A DNA stretch of 35,184 nucleotides from Gemmatimonadaceae bacterium (GTDB taxonomy: Bacteria > Gemmatimonadota > Gemmatimonadetes > Gemmatimonadales > Gemmatimonadaceae), in assembly GCA_013361935.1 (NCBI GenBank), contig JABFXC010000112.1:1-35184 (forward strand), in the 5' to 3' direction. The position numbers and the translations under genes are program-made. This document shows positions 6,354 through 14,386 of the stretch, in pieces; position 1 is the stretch's first letter; the number at the start of each line of letters is the position of its first letter. Under the pieces are notes generated by a model. That model was given only the letters and a program-made list of their open reading frames with translations, was not told where the DNA came from and did no database searches.

Positions 6354-8399
6354 TCACCAGATCCGCACCCGATCCCCCGGCGCCAGATACAGCGTGTCCC
6401 CCGCCGCGACGCCAAACACGGGGTACCACGCATCCAGGTTGCGAACCGTCAGCGCGCGCCACGGCCCCGGCGCGTGCGCGTTCGTCAGCAGCTGCCGCCG
6501 CAGCGCCGGCTCGCGGAACTTCGTCCGCCAGATCTGCGCGAAGCTGAGGAAGAACTGCTCGTCGCCCGACAGACCGCCGACCGACTTCGCCGGGTTCCCG
6601 CGCAGCGACGCCTTCCACGCGTCGTAGGCCGCGGTCACTCCCGCCAGGTCGGCGATGTCCTCGCTCAGCGTCTGCTGGCCGTTGATCGACGCGTCGGCCA
6701 ACGGATGATACGCGTCGTACTGCCGCGCCAGCGCCTGCGTCGCCGCCTGGAAGTGCGCGAAGTCGGCCTCCGTCCACCAATTCCGCAGCCGCCCCTTCGA
6801 GTCGAAGTTCGCGCCGAGGTTGTCGAAGCTGTGGCTCACCTCGTGTCCGATCACGGCGCCGATCCCGCCATAGTTCATCGCGTCGGCGCGGGTCGCGTCG
6901 AAGAAGGGCGGCTGGAGGATCGCGGCTGGAAAGTTCAGCACGTTCATCGCCGGGAGGTTCACCGCGTTCACCATCTGCGGCGTCATCACCCACTCGCCCT
7001 TGTCCACGGGCTGATGCAGCTTCGCGCGCGTCTTCAGGAAGTTGAACCGCTCGACGCGGTCGGCGTTGCCGTAGGCATCGCGCGGCGCGATGCGCAGCGC
7101 CGCGTAGCTCGGCCAGCGGTCGGGATAGCCGATGCTCACGCGCAGGGTGCGAAGCTTCGCCTTCGCCTCCGCCTTCGTCGACGGCGCCATCCAGTCGAGC
7201 GCGTCGATGCGCTGCTGGAAGGCGGCGACGATCCCGGCGACCATGTGCTGCGCGTTCGCCTTCGCGCTCGCGGGGAAGTAGCGCTGTACGTACTGCCGCC
7301 CGACGGCGAAGCCGAGCGCGTCGCTGGTCGCGTCCACCGCACGGGCGTCGCGCTCCGCCTGCTCGGGCGCGCCGCTCAGCGTGTTGCCGAAGAAGGCGAA
7401 GGACTCCCGGTCGAACGCGGCCGGGAGCACCGACGCGCGGTCCTCGATCGCGTGGTAGGCGAGCAGCGCCTTCCACGACGCGAGCGATTCGCTCCCGAGC
7501 AACCCGGCGATCCCCGTGATCGCGCTCGGCTGCCAGGCGAGGATCGAATCCTGGTCGGCGAGGCCCGCCGCGGTGAAGAAGGCGCCCCACGCGAAACCCG
7601 GCGCGTTCTTCGCGAAGTCGGCGCGCGCCCAGTGGTTGTTGCCCTTCGCCGGATCCTCGCTGTCCTCCACCTTCCAGTGCGTTCCGGCGATCTTCGTCTC
7701 CAGCGCGACGATCGAGTCCGCCTTCTCCTCGGCGTTCGCGACGCCGGCGAGCGTCAGCATCTTCGCCACGTGCGAGCGATACGCCGTCCGCACGTCGGCC
7801 ATGCGCGGCGAGGGATCCAGGTAGTAGCTGCGATCCGGCATTTCGAGCCCGCCCTGGAGCAACGCCGCCGAGTAGTGCGTCGGACGGTTGAAGTCCTGCG
7901 TCACCCAGAAGCCGAAGGGATTGTCGGTGTGCAGGGTGCCGAGGTTGATCGGGTCGACGTCGGCGCGAAGGTGCGCGCCGACGAAGCGCGCCAGCGCGGC
8001 ACGGTCGCCGACGGCCGCGATGCTGTCGAGCAGCGGCTGGATCGACGCCGTGCCGCGCGCGGCGATCGCCGCCGTGTCGAGGAAGCTCCGGTAGTAGTCG
8101 GCGATCCGTCGCACGTCGGAGCCCGCGGCGCCGGGCGAGGCGGCGGCGCCGTGGACGATCTGCTTCACGTGCGCGTCGGCGAGCTTCGCCGCGATGTTGA
8201 AGGAGCCGAAGCTGCTTCGGTCGTTCGGGATCTCGGTGCGCCGCTCCCAGCCGCCGTTCGCGTAGCGGTAGAAGTCGTCGCCCGCCTTGACGGTGGTGTC
8301 GATCGCCGCGGCATCGAGACCGGGGATCGCGTGCTGGGCGGCGAGCGGCGCGGCGGGAGCGAGCGCGAGGAGCGCGGAGCAGACGAGGCGGCGAATCAT
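6354..8399 (-). CDS. M13 family zinc metallopeptidase (neprilysin/PepO-like), secreted
   Basis: A 681-residue endopeptidase of family M13, the normal length for the family. The N-terminal signal peptide (MIRRLVCSALLALAPAAPLAAQ) predicts export. The M13_N domain begins near residue 40 (GDDFYRYANGGWERRTEIPNDRSSFG), and the catalytic M13 domain is C-terminal. Zinc site: H519-E520-V-S-H523 within GAVIGHEVSHSFDNLGANF, third ligand E580 in SEDIAD with D584 as the supporting Asp. The NAYY/NxMN-like substrate loop (NAVNLPAMNVLNFPAAILQPPFF) precedes it, and the protein ends in Trp, as is common in M13. It probably degrades peptides in the periplasm or outside the cell. It is monocistronic by appearance, 55 bases downstream of the MFS gene. 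Confidence 0.96.
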   Translation of the reverse strand: MIRRLVCSALLALAPAAPLAAQHAIPGLDAAAIDTTVKAGDDFYRYANGGWERRTEIPNDRSSFGSFNIAAKLADAHVKQIVHGAAASPGAAGSDVRRIADYYRSFLDTAAIAARGTASIQPLLDSIAAVGDRAALARFVGAHLRADVDPINLGTLHTDNPFGFWVTQDFNRPTHYSAALLQGGLEMPDRSYYLDPSPRMADVRTAYRSHVAKMLTLAGVANAEEKADSIVALETKIAGTHWKVEDSEDPAKGNNHWARADFAKNAPGFAWGAFFTAAGLADQDSILAWQPSAITGIAGLLGSESLASWKALLAYHAIEDRASVLPAAFDRESFAFFGNTLSGAPEQAERDARAVDATSDALGFAVGRQYVQRYFPASAKANAQHMVAGIVAAFQQRIDALDWMAPSTKAEAKAKLRTLRVSIGYPDRWPSYAALRIAPRDAYGNADRVERFNFLKTRAKLHQPVDKGEWVMTPQMVNAVNLPAMNVLNFPAAILQPPFFDATRADAMNYGGIGAVIGHEVSHSFDNLGANFDSKGRLRNWWTEADFAHFQAATQALARQYDAYHPLADASINGQQTLSEDIADLAGVTAAYDAWKASLRGNPAKSVGGLSGDEQFFLSFAQIWRTKFREPALRRQLLTNAHAPGPWRALTVRNLDAWYPVFGVAAGDTLYLAPGDRVRIW

Positions 8400-8454
8400 G
8401 CGAGGAGATGGGGCGGTGAGGGATGCGGCGCGGCTTCCGTTCTCTACACCGAAG

Positions 8455-9723
8455 CTAGCCGTCCGTCGCGCTTGCGCGAGCGCTCCCGCCCGCCGTTGAC
8501 GCGAAGCGCACAGTCTCGGGCATCCGGACGATGACCGCGACCCCGGAAAGCGCCGTGAGCGCGGCGACCACCCCGATCGCCCGCTCCATTCCGAACGCGT
8601 CGGCGATGGCGCCGGCGAGCAGCGCGCCCACCGCGTAGCCGAGGTCGCGCCAGAGCCGGTAGACGCCGACCGCGGACCCGCGCCACGCGGGGTGTGCGAC
8701 GTCCCCGATGGCGGCGAGCAATGTCGGATACACCATCGCGGTCCCGAGTCCGAGAGCGATGCTCGCCGTCGCCCACCCCGCGAGACCGTCCCACACGATC
8801 ATCGACCAGAGCGCGAGCGCCTGCAGGAGCATCCCTCCGGCGATCAGCCACTTGCGTCCCCACCGGTCACTGAGCGCGCCCGTGCCGAGCTGCGCGACCC
8901 CCCACGTCGCCGGGTAGAGAAAGGCGAGCACGGCGATCTCCCGCGCCGACAGCCCCGCGGCCGCGAAGAAGAGCGGGAAGAGTCCCCACGCGACGCCGTC
9001 GTTGAGGTTGTTGACGAGTCCCGCCTGGCTGGCGCTCGCGAGCGCCGGGTCGCGCCACGTCCCACGCGCGAGCAGGTCGCGCATGGTCGGCGCGCGACGC
9101 GGCGCTGCGTCAGCCAGCGAGGCCGCTTCCGCATCCGCATGCGCTCGCGTGTCGCGCACGAACAGCGCGCTGAGAAGGAGCCCGGCGAGGGCGAAGGCGA
9201 ATCCGAGCTCGAACGGCGCGGGCCGGAGACCGTGACGGCTCGCGATGAATCCAGCGGCGAGCGCGGCGAGCGCCACGGCGACGTACCCCGCGAACTCGTT
9301 CAAGCCGGTCGCCAGGCCGCGCCGCCGCGGACCGGCGAGATCGATCTTCATCACCACCGCGGTCGACCAGGCCAGTCCCTGATTGATCCCGAGAAAGACG
9401 TTCGCGGCCACGACCCATCCCCAACTCGGCGCCCAGATGACCAGTGCCGGGACCGGAAGCGCGAACAGCCAGCCGGCGACGAGGACCTTCTTCCGTCCGA
9501 AGCGATCGCCAAGACGTCCGGCGAGGAGGTTCGTGAACGCCTTCACGATCCCGAACGTCGCCACGAAGGAGAGGATCGCGCTTCGCGACGCCAGCCCGAA
9601 GTCGCGTTCGCCGAGCAGCGGCAGCACGCTGCGCTCGAGCCCGACCATCGCCCCGACGAAGCCGTTGATCACCACGAGAAGCGCGAACTGCCTCCAGTTC
9701 GCGCGCAGGCCGCTCGTCGTCAT
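8455..9723 (-). CDS. MFS transporter
   Basis: A 422-residue major facilitator superfamily permease with about 12 predicted hydrophobic segments and a charged central loop (about residues 195-230, RDTRAHADAEAAS...). The loop 2-3 signature GRLGDRFGRKKVLVAG is clear, and its counterpart in the second half is GALSDRWGRKWLIAGG. The gene starts 19 bases after the ArsR gene on the same strand and is the last member of the minus-strand sulfur operon. That position suggests export of a sulfur species or of a compound linked to sulfide stress, but the substrate cannot be read from the sequence; drug export is an alternative. Confidence 0.93.
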   Translation of the reverse strand: MTTSGLRANWRQFALLVVINGFVGAMVGLERSVLPLLGERDFGLASRSAILSFVATFGIVKAFTNLLAGRLGDRFGRKKVLVAGWLFALPVPALVIWAPSWGWVVAANVFLGINQGLAWSTAVVMKIDLAGPRRRGLATGLNEFAGYVAVALAALAAGFIASRHGLRPAPFELGFAFALAGLLLSALFVRDTRAHADAEAASLADAAPRRAPTMRDLLARGTWRDPALASASQAGLVNNLNDGVAWGLFPLFFAAAGLSAREIAVLAFLYPATWGVAQLGTGALSDRWGRKWLIAGGMLLQALALWSMIVWDGLAGWATASIALGLGTAMVYPTLLAAIGDVAHPAWRGSAVGVYRLWRDLGYAVGALLAGAIADAFGMERAIGVVAALTALSGVAVIVRMPETVRFASTAGGSARASATDG

Positions 9724-9742
9724 GTTCCGCCGGCCGCGGTGC

Positions 9743-10075
9743 CTAACGCGACGCGACGATCCGGCCGCGTGTCTTCACCTCGGAGGCGAGGCGGCCGCAG
9801 ATGATGTCGCACAGGGCGAACACGTCGTCGCCGGCGAGCGCATAGTACACGTGCAGCCCTTCCTTCCGGCGCGTCACGAACCCGGCGCCGTGGAGGCTTT
9901 GCAGGTGCTTGGAGACGTTCGCCACTCCGAGCCCGGTCGCGTCGGCCAGCTCGCCGACCGTGCACTCTCCCCCGCGCAGCGTCTGCATGATCTCGAGCCG
10001 CGCGGGCTCGGCCAGCGCGCGGAACCGCACCGCAACGAGCGCCACCAGCTCCGGCGCCATCCGCGTCTTCGCCAT
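9743..10075 (-). CDS. ArsR/SmtB family transcriptional regulator, probable persulfide sensor
   Basis: A 110-residue ArsR-family winged-helix repressor. ATG 10075 (MAKTRMAPELV) is preferred to longer in-frame options because it starts just before the conserved helix and leaves 8 bases to the upstream gene. The HTH is TVGELADATGLGVANVSKHL, followed by the wing TRRKEGLHVYYAL. Cysteines are C38 (GGECTV, next to the recognition region) and C89 and C93 (ALCDIICG, dimer helix). The well-known sulfide sensors BigR, YgaV and SqrR use two separated cysteines that form a disulfide or polysulfide bridge; a C38-C89/C93 pair could do the same (inference). Metal sensing is an alternative. It lies inside the operon it probably controls. 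Confidence 0.92.
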   Translation of the reverse strand: MAKTRMAPELVALVAVRFRALAEPARLEIMQTLRGGECTVGELADATGLGVANVSKHLQSLHGAGFVTRRKEGLHVYYALAGDDVFALCDIICGRLASEVKTRGRIVASR

Positions 10076-10083
10076 GCCCGCCC

Positions 10084-11556
10084 TCACCCGCCCACCGGGA
10101 CGCCGACAGCCTGCCTCGTATCCGCCGCGCTGCCCCTCTCCGTCGGCAGACCGTCGGCGGACCAGGCGACGTATCCGCCGGTGAGGTTCGATACGCGCGT
10201 CCGTCCACCCGCCTCCAGCACGCTCGCCGCGATCGCCGAGCGCGCGCCCGCCTGACACTGCACGATCACCGGACGCTCCGCGGGAATCTCACCGATGCGC
10301 GCCGCCAGGTAGCCCAGCGGAATGTTCACCGCATCGGGAAGATGACCGGCGTCGAACTCGGCGGCGCCGCGAACGTCGATCACCGTCGCCTCGCCGCGGG
10401 CGAGCAAGCCGAACGCCTCCCCTGCGGTCACCTGCGCGACCTCGGCGAGCCCGCGCCGCGCCGCCGCCCAGACGTCGAGCGCCGGTGCCCCGAGCACCCC
10501 CGCGACGCGATCGAGACCGATCATCGCGAGATCGCGCACCGCCTCCTCGACGCGCTGCCCATGCGCCTCGTCGACCAGGAGGTGGATGTCGCGGTCGTAC
10601 GGGAGGAGCCATCCCGCCCAGGTGGTGAAGCTGGCGCCGAGTGGGATGTTGACCGTGCCCGGCGCGTGACCCGCCGCGCAGGCAGCCGCGGGGCGCGTGT
10701 CGACGACGACCTCGCCGCGACCCAGAAGCTCCTCGAGCGCGCGATTCGGGAGTCGCGGCACGCGGACCGGCCCGCCGAGCACCCGCGGACCGTCCCTGTT
10801 GATGCGCTTCATCTCCGCGAAGTAGCGCGGCGGCTCCGGCTGGCCGGCGAGCACCATCCGCACGAACTCGTTCTCGTCCATCGCGGCGAGTCCCCAGTTG
10901 CCGATCTTCTCGTAGCCGACCGTGCTCGAAGGGATCGCGCCTAACGCCTTCCCGCAGGCCGAGCCCGCGCCGTGACCCGGCCAGATCTGCAGATGGTCGG
11001 GAAGGGCACGGAAGCGTTGCAGCGAGCGGAAGAGGGTCCGCGCCCCCGCCTCCATCGTGCCCGTCATCCCGGCCGCCATCTCGAGCAGATCGGGGCGTCC
11101 CACGTCGCCGACGAACACGAAGTCGCCGGTGAGGACTCCCCACGGACCGGCGCCCGCTGGCGTGTCCGTCACGACGAAGCTGAGATGCTCCGGCGTGTGA
11201 CCGGGCGTGTGCATCACGTCGACGCGGATGTTGCCGACCATGAAGTGATCGCCATCGTGGAGCAGTCGGGCGCCGGCATCCGCCGCGTACCCGTAGCGCC
11301 AGTCGGAACCTCCCTCGTCGGAGAGGAGGAGCTGCGCCCCCGCGCGAGACGCGAGCTCGCGGGCGCCGCTCACGAAATCGGCGTGGATGTGCGTCTCGGT
11401 CACGTGCGAGACGCGCAGCCCTTCCTTCGCCGCGCCCGCGATGTACTGCTCGACGTCCCGGTTGGGATCGACGACGACCGCGTCGCCCGTGCGCTGGCAG
11501 CCGATGATGTAGCTCGCCTGGGCGAGTCCGGTGTCGTAGAAGCGCTGGAAGAACAT
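10084..11556 (-). CDS. Persulfide dioxygenase-rhodanese fusion (CstB-like)
   Basis: A 490-residue three-domain protein. Residues 1-240 form a metallo-beta-lactamase fold persulfide dioxygenase: TETHIHADFVSG (H56, H58, D60; the usual following His is F61, as in other rhodanese-fused members), HTPGHTPEHLSF and GDFVFVGDVGRPDL. Residues about 270-370 are a rhodanese domain lacking the active Cys (LLVDEAHGQ), and about 375-480 a second rhodanese with active-site C434 (VQCQAGARS). This order, dioxygenase, pseudo-rhodanese, rhodanese, is that of Staphylococcus CstB, which oxidises persulfides and makes thiosulfate or sulfite. Neighbours (rhodanese, TauE/SafE, ArsR) support sulfide detoxification in the cytoplasm. 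It contains one CGTTAGGC word with a rare TTA codon. Confidence 0.95.
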   Translation of the reverse strand: MFFQRFYDTGLAQASYIIGCQRTGDAVVVDPNRDVEQYIAGAAKEGLRVSHVTETHIHADFVSGARELASRAGAQLLLSDEGGSDWRYGYAADAGARLLHDGDHFMVGNIRVDVMHTPGHTPEHLSFVVTDTPAGAGPWGVLTGDFVFVGDVGRPDLLEMAAGMTGTMEAGARTLFRSLQRFRALPDHLQIWPGHGAGSACGKALGAIPSSTVGYEKIGNWGLAAMDENEFVRMVLAGQPEPPRYFAEMKRINRDGPRVLGGPVRVPRLPNRALEELLGRGEVVVDTRPAAACAAGHAPGTVNIPLGASFTTWAGWLLPYDRDIHLLVDEAHGQRVEEAVRDLAMIGLDRVAGVLGAPALDVWAAARRGLAEVAQVTAGEAFGLLARGEATVIDVRGAAEFDAGHLPDAVNIPLGYLAARIGEIPAERPVIVQCQAGARSAIAASVLEAGGRTRVSNLTGGYVAWSADGLPTERGSAADTRQAVGVPVGG

Positions 11557-11588
11557 CCTCGTGTCTCCGGAAGGGATGAACGGCGGCG

Positions 11589-12413
11589 TCAGCGTGTCGC
11601 CGAGGCGATCGCCGCGTGCGACGCCGCACGCGTGGCGTCCGAATGGTCGGTCCCCTGCAGCGCGTCGCGGTTCCTGTAGAGCACGAACCCGCCGGCGACG
11701 AGAAGGAAGACCGCGAACCCGCGCTTGAGAACGGCTTGAGGAACCCGCGCCACCAGCATCGTCCCCACGAGCGCGCCGACGGCGGCGGTCGCGGTGAAGC
11801 CCGCGAGAAATCCCCAGTCGATGGACACCGCGCCGAGATAGCCGGCAAACCCGGACGCGGAGTTCATCGCGATGACGAGCAGCGAGGTGCCGACCGCCTG
11901 ACGCATCGGGATGCGAGCCAGCAGCACCAGCGTCGGCACGACGAGGAACCCGCCTCCGATTCCCACGACCCCGGTGAGCACGCCGACCCCGAAGGCGATC
12001 GGCACGAGGAGCGCCGCGCGCACCGGAACCGTCGAAGGAGCGTCCTCGACGCGCGTCGCCACGCCGCCGCGAAGCATCGAGACCGCGGCGACGAGCATCA
12101 CGATCGCGAGCAGCGCGAGCTGCGCCGCGCCGCTCATGAACGCCGCGAGCTTCGCGCCGGCGTAGGCCCCGGCCATCGCGACGACGCCGAAGGTGAGCGC
12201 CGTCGCGACGCGGACGTTGCCGAGCCTCCAGTGCAGCGCGGCGCCGACGAGGCTCGTGACGCCGACGACCGGAAGACTCATCGCGATCGCGGGCTTCGCG
12301 GCCACACCGAGCACGTACACGAGCACGGGGACCGTGAGGATCGACCCTCCCCCGCCGAGGAGGCCGAGCGAGATGCCGATGAGCGCGGCGAGGGCGAAGC
12401 CAAGGACGATCAT
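11589..12413 (-). CDS. TauE/SafE family sulfite/sulfur-anion exporter
   Basis: A 274-residue membrane protein with about eight hydrophobic segments and the internal duplication typical of TauE/SafE: GLLGGGGSILTVP near the N-terminus and GIGGGFLVVPTLVL in the second half. Family members move sulfite, sulfoacetate or thiosulfate across the inner membrane. Placed between a rhodanese-DUF2892 protein and a persulfide dioxygenase, it most likely exports the sulfite or thiosulfate they generate (inference). The gene is 10 bases after the upstream rhodanese gene and 32 before the dioxygenase gene, consistent with one transcript. Confidence 0.94.
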   Translation of the reverse strand: MIVLGFALAALIGISLGLLGGGGSILTVPVLVYVLGVAAKPAIAMSLPVVGVTSLVGAALHWRLGNVRVATALTFGVVAMAGAYAGAKLAAFMSGAAQLALLAIVMLVAAVSMLRGGVATRVEDAPSTVPVRAALLVPIAFGVGVLTGVVGIGGGFLVVPTLVLLARIPMRQAVGTSLLVIAMNSASGFAGYLGAVSIDWGFLAGFTATAAVGALVGTMLVARVPQAVLKRGFAVFLLVAGGFVLYRNRDALQGTDHSDATRAASHAAIASATR

Positions 12414-12423
12414 GCGCCTCCGG

Positions 12424-13053
12424 TCAGGCGACGCAGGAGATGTCGGCGGACGGACGCGATCCGCCGGTGGGCGGGGCGCCCGTCGTCAGCGCACGCACCA
12501 TCGCCGGTACGTCGCAGCTCGCCGGCCGGTTGTACGGCAGCCGCGCGAGCAGCATTCCCATCGCGCAGGTGTCGGTGACCCCGGCGAAGACGAGGCCCGA
12601 GCCGACGAGCGCCGGTACGGCCGCGAAGAGCGGGTTCGCGAACAGCGCGAGAAAGCCGCCGGTCGCGGCGAGCGCGCCGGCCGCGATCCGCACCTGGCGC
12701 TCCAGCGACATCCGCGGTGCGCCGCGTCGTACCGGCTGCGCCGCGGCGTTCCACGCCGTCATCCCGCCGTCGAGGACGTGGAGGTTGGTCATCCCCGCGG
12801 TGCGCAGCGCTTCCTCGGCCTTGCGCGCGCGCTGTCCCGAACGGCAGACGAGGACCACGGGATCGGCGACGGCGGCGCGGATCTCGCCGCCGTGCTCGCC
12901 GAGGGTGTCGAGGGGCACGTTGTAGGCGCCGGGAATGTGCTCCATCTCGAACTCGCCCGGGGTGCGGACGTCGAGGAGGCGCGTCGCGGGCGACTCGTGG
13001 AGCATTCGCGCGAGCTCGGCGGGGGAGAGCAATGGAGGAAAGGTCGCTGGCAT
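12424..13053 (-). CDS. Rhodanese-like sulfurtransferase with DUF2892 membrane domain
   Basis: A 209-residue protein if started at ATG 13053 (MPATFPPLLS); an in-frame TTG at 13077 would add 8 residues, and neither has a clear ribosome-binding site. Residues about 5-105 are a rhodanese domain (DVRTPGEFEMEHIPGAYNVPL) with active-site C70 (LVCRSGQRA). Residues 120-185 are a DUF2892 domain with two hydrophobic helices and the TDTCAMGMLLARLPYN signature, as in YgaP-type membrane rhodaneses. It would accept persulfide sulfur at the membrane. It is the first gene of the minus-strand sulfur operon, directly behind the promoter and inverted repeat at 13077-13123. Confidence 0.92.
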   Translation of the reverse strand: MPATFPPLLSPAELARMLHESPATRLLDVRTPGEFEMEHIPGAYNVPLDTLGEHGGEIRAAVADPVVLVCRSGQRARKAEEALRTAGMTNLHVLDGGMTAWNAAAQPVRRGAPRMSLERQVRIAAGALAATGGFLALFANPLFAAVPALVGSGLVFAGVTDTCAMGMLLARLPYNRPASCDVPAMVRALTTGAPPTGGSRPSADISCVA

Positions 13054-13076
13054 GGTCCGGGAGCCGGGGGCGAACA

Positions 13077-13102
13077 ACTAATCAACTAAACAGTAGATTA
13101 GT
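13077..13102 (-). promoter_or_regulatory. Inverted-repeat operator, probable ArsR-family site
   Basis: ACTAATC (13077-13083) and GATTAGT (13096-13102) are a perfect 7-bp inverted repeat 12 bases apart in an AT-rich island, overlapping the predicted -10 element and start point of the sulfur operon. Size and position suit an ArsR-family dimer acting as a repressor; the ArsR encoded in the operon is the obvious candidate (inference). Confidence 0.65.
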
Positions 13103-13123
13103 CCTCGCGGCTCGTCCTGTCAA
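13095..13123 (-). promoter_or_regulatory. Sigma-70-type promoter of the sulfur operon
   Basis: On the minus strand TTGACA (13123-13118), a 17-base spacer and TAATCT (13100-13095). The -35 is perfect and the -10 moderate. The inferred start is near 13088, about 35 bases before ATG 13053. Confidence 0.6.
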
Positions 13124-13221
13124 CTGCCCGCCCGCGCGGGCCGGTCGGGCCTGCGGCGGAAAGTCGTGACGCGTCGTATCATTTCGCCGGAACACGACAT
13201 CCCACCTCCACCCCCGTTTCC

Positions 13222-13827
13222 ATGCATCTCGCCGCCCGCGTCCGTGTCCGCAGTTCTCGTGCGTCCGTGCTCGCGATCGACCTTGCCCTCGCGCTCGCCC
13301 TTGCCGCCTGCGCCGGTGACCGAAGCCCGCGCGAGCAATCGGACACGACGTCCCCCGGCACGTCGATCGCTGCTTCTCCCGCCGCCGAGCCCGAGCGCCG
13401 CGATCTCGACTGGTGCGCGCTCCCCCCCCTCCAGGAGGTCTCGGCGACGCTGCAGCGGACCGTCGGCAAGACCGTCAACATCGCGAAGCCGAGCGCGGGC
13501 GGCGGGTGCACGTATCGCGACGTCGAGCAGGGCGCCCCGGAGATGCAGCTGCTCATCGAGACGGCCGACGTCGGCTCCGACTCCGCGGCCGCCGAATCGA
13601 TGAAGGTCGTGCGCGGGATGTTCGCCGACCGCGGGCAGGCGGTGACCGACGTCGTCGGGGTGGGCGACGCGGCGTTCGGGGCGTGGGAGGCGGAGACGTA
13701 CGGGCTCAAGCTGCGGAAGGGGCACGTCACCGGCGCGGTGAACGTGAATGCGCGCCGCTTCCAGGATCCCGCCGTCGAGCAGGCGGCGCGGGAGCTGGCG
13801 AAGCAGATGGTGGCGAAGCTCCCCTGA
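13222..13827 (+). CDS. Putative lipoprotein of unknown function
   Basis: A 201-residue exported protein. The N-terminus is basic then hydrophobic and ends in a good lipobox, L27-A-A-C30, so processing to a lipoprotein anchored through C30 is likely. The mature part begins with a Ser/Thr/Pro-rich linker, then DWCALPPLQEVSATL and GGGCTYRD. These two cysteines may form a disulfide; the pattern recalls DUF3558-like lipoproteins, but I do not recognise the family with confidence. The remaining sequence (ADVGSDSAAAESMKVVRGMF, GVGDAAFGAWEAE) looks like a compact alpha/beta domain. It is divergent from the sulfur operon, with no evident functional tie. Confidence 0.8.
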   Translation: MHLAARVRVRSSRASVLAIDLALALALAACAGDRSPREQSDTTSPGTSIAASPAAEPERRDLDWCALPPLQEVSATLQRTVGKTVNIAKPSAGGGCTYRDVEQGAPEMQLLIETADVGSDSAAAESMKVVRGMFADRGQAVTDVVGVGDAAFGAWEAETYGLKLRKGHVTGAVNVNARRFQDPAVEQAARELAKQMVAKLP

Positions 13828-13859
13828 GTAGCGCCCGACGGGATTCGGGAGCGGCGGGG

Positions 13860-13886
13860 TTGCGTTACCGTTCTTTGCATTATAAA
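13860..13886 (+). promoter_or_regulatory. Possible promoter for the four-helix membrane protein gene
   Basis: TTGCGT (13860-13865) and TATAAA (13881-13886) with a 15-base spacer, in the AT-rich stretch 42 bases upstream of ATG 13928. The spacer is short, so the call is tentative. Confidence 0.35.
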
Positions 13887-13927
13887 GTCCTTTCTGGTAA
13901 CTCGACCATCTCGCCGGAGCGGAAGCC

Positions 13928-14386
13928 ATGAACGTTCACGACATCGTCCGCCGGCTCGCCGGCGCGGCCAGGAACGCGATCGTCTGGAGCGTCGCCTGGT
14001 TCGCGCTCGCCTTCGTGACCATCCTGGCCATGCGCAGCATCGGGGTCGTCGTCCCCGCGAGCATCGGCGTGCTCGACGCGCTCGGCATGGCGATCCGGGT
14101 GGGGATCGTGGGCGGCATCACCAGCGGCGCGTTCTCCGCCTTCATGAGCTTCGCCTACCGCGGGCGACGCCTTGCGGAGATCAGCTGGCCGCGGTTCGGG
14201 CTGGCCGGCGCTGTCGTCGCCGGGGTGTTCGTTCCCGCCTTCATGATCGGCGCGAACCTGCTGACCGGCGGCGGGCTCGTTCCCTTTTCGGCGATCCGCT
14301 CGGACATCGTCATCGCGACGATCTTCGGCGGAGTCGCAGCCGGGGCGTCGATGTGGCTCGCCCAGCGCGCGTGCCGATCCGCCTGA
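13928..14386 (+). CDS. Hypothetical four-helix membrane protein
   Basis: A 152-residue integral membrane protein with four hydrophobic segments at roughly residues 17-37, 45-75, 90-112 and 122-145, separated by short loops; the loop YRGRRLAEISWPRF is basic. I do not recognise a family. GGAGCGGAAGCC precedes the ATG. Its 3' end overlaps by 34 bases the start of the metallo-beta-lactamase-fold gene if that gene starts at GTG 14353, so the two are probably co-translated. No catalytic motif is visible. Confidence 0.78.
   Translation: MNVHDIVRRLAGAARNAIVWSVAWFALAFVTILAMRSIGVVVPASIGVLDALGMAIRVGIVGGITSGAFSAFMSFAYRGRRLAEISWPRFGLAGAVVAGVFVPAFMIGANLLTGGGLVPFSAIRSDIVIATIFGGVAAGASMWLAQRACRSA

Noticed and set aside
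6135..8534. 799-codon open frame on the plus strand
   Set aside because: It is antisense to the M13 peptidase gene, Arg-rich, without domains. High GC leaves long frames open opposite real genes.
10289..11848. 519-codon minus-strand frame overlapping the persulfide dioxygenase and TauE genes
   Set aside because: It is out of frame with both recognisable proteins and shows only Arg/Pro-rich composition.
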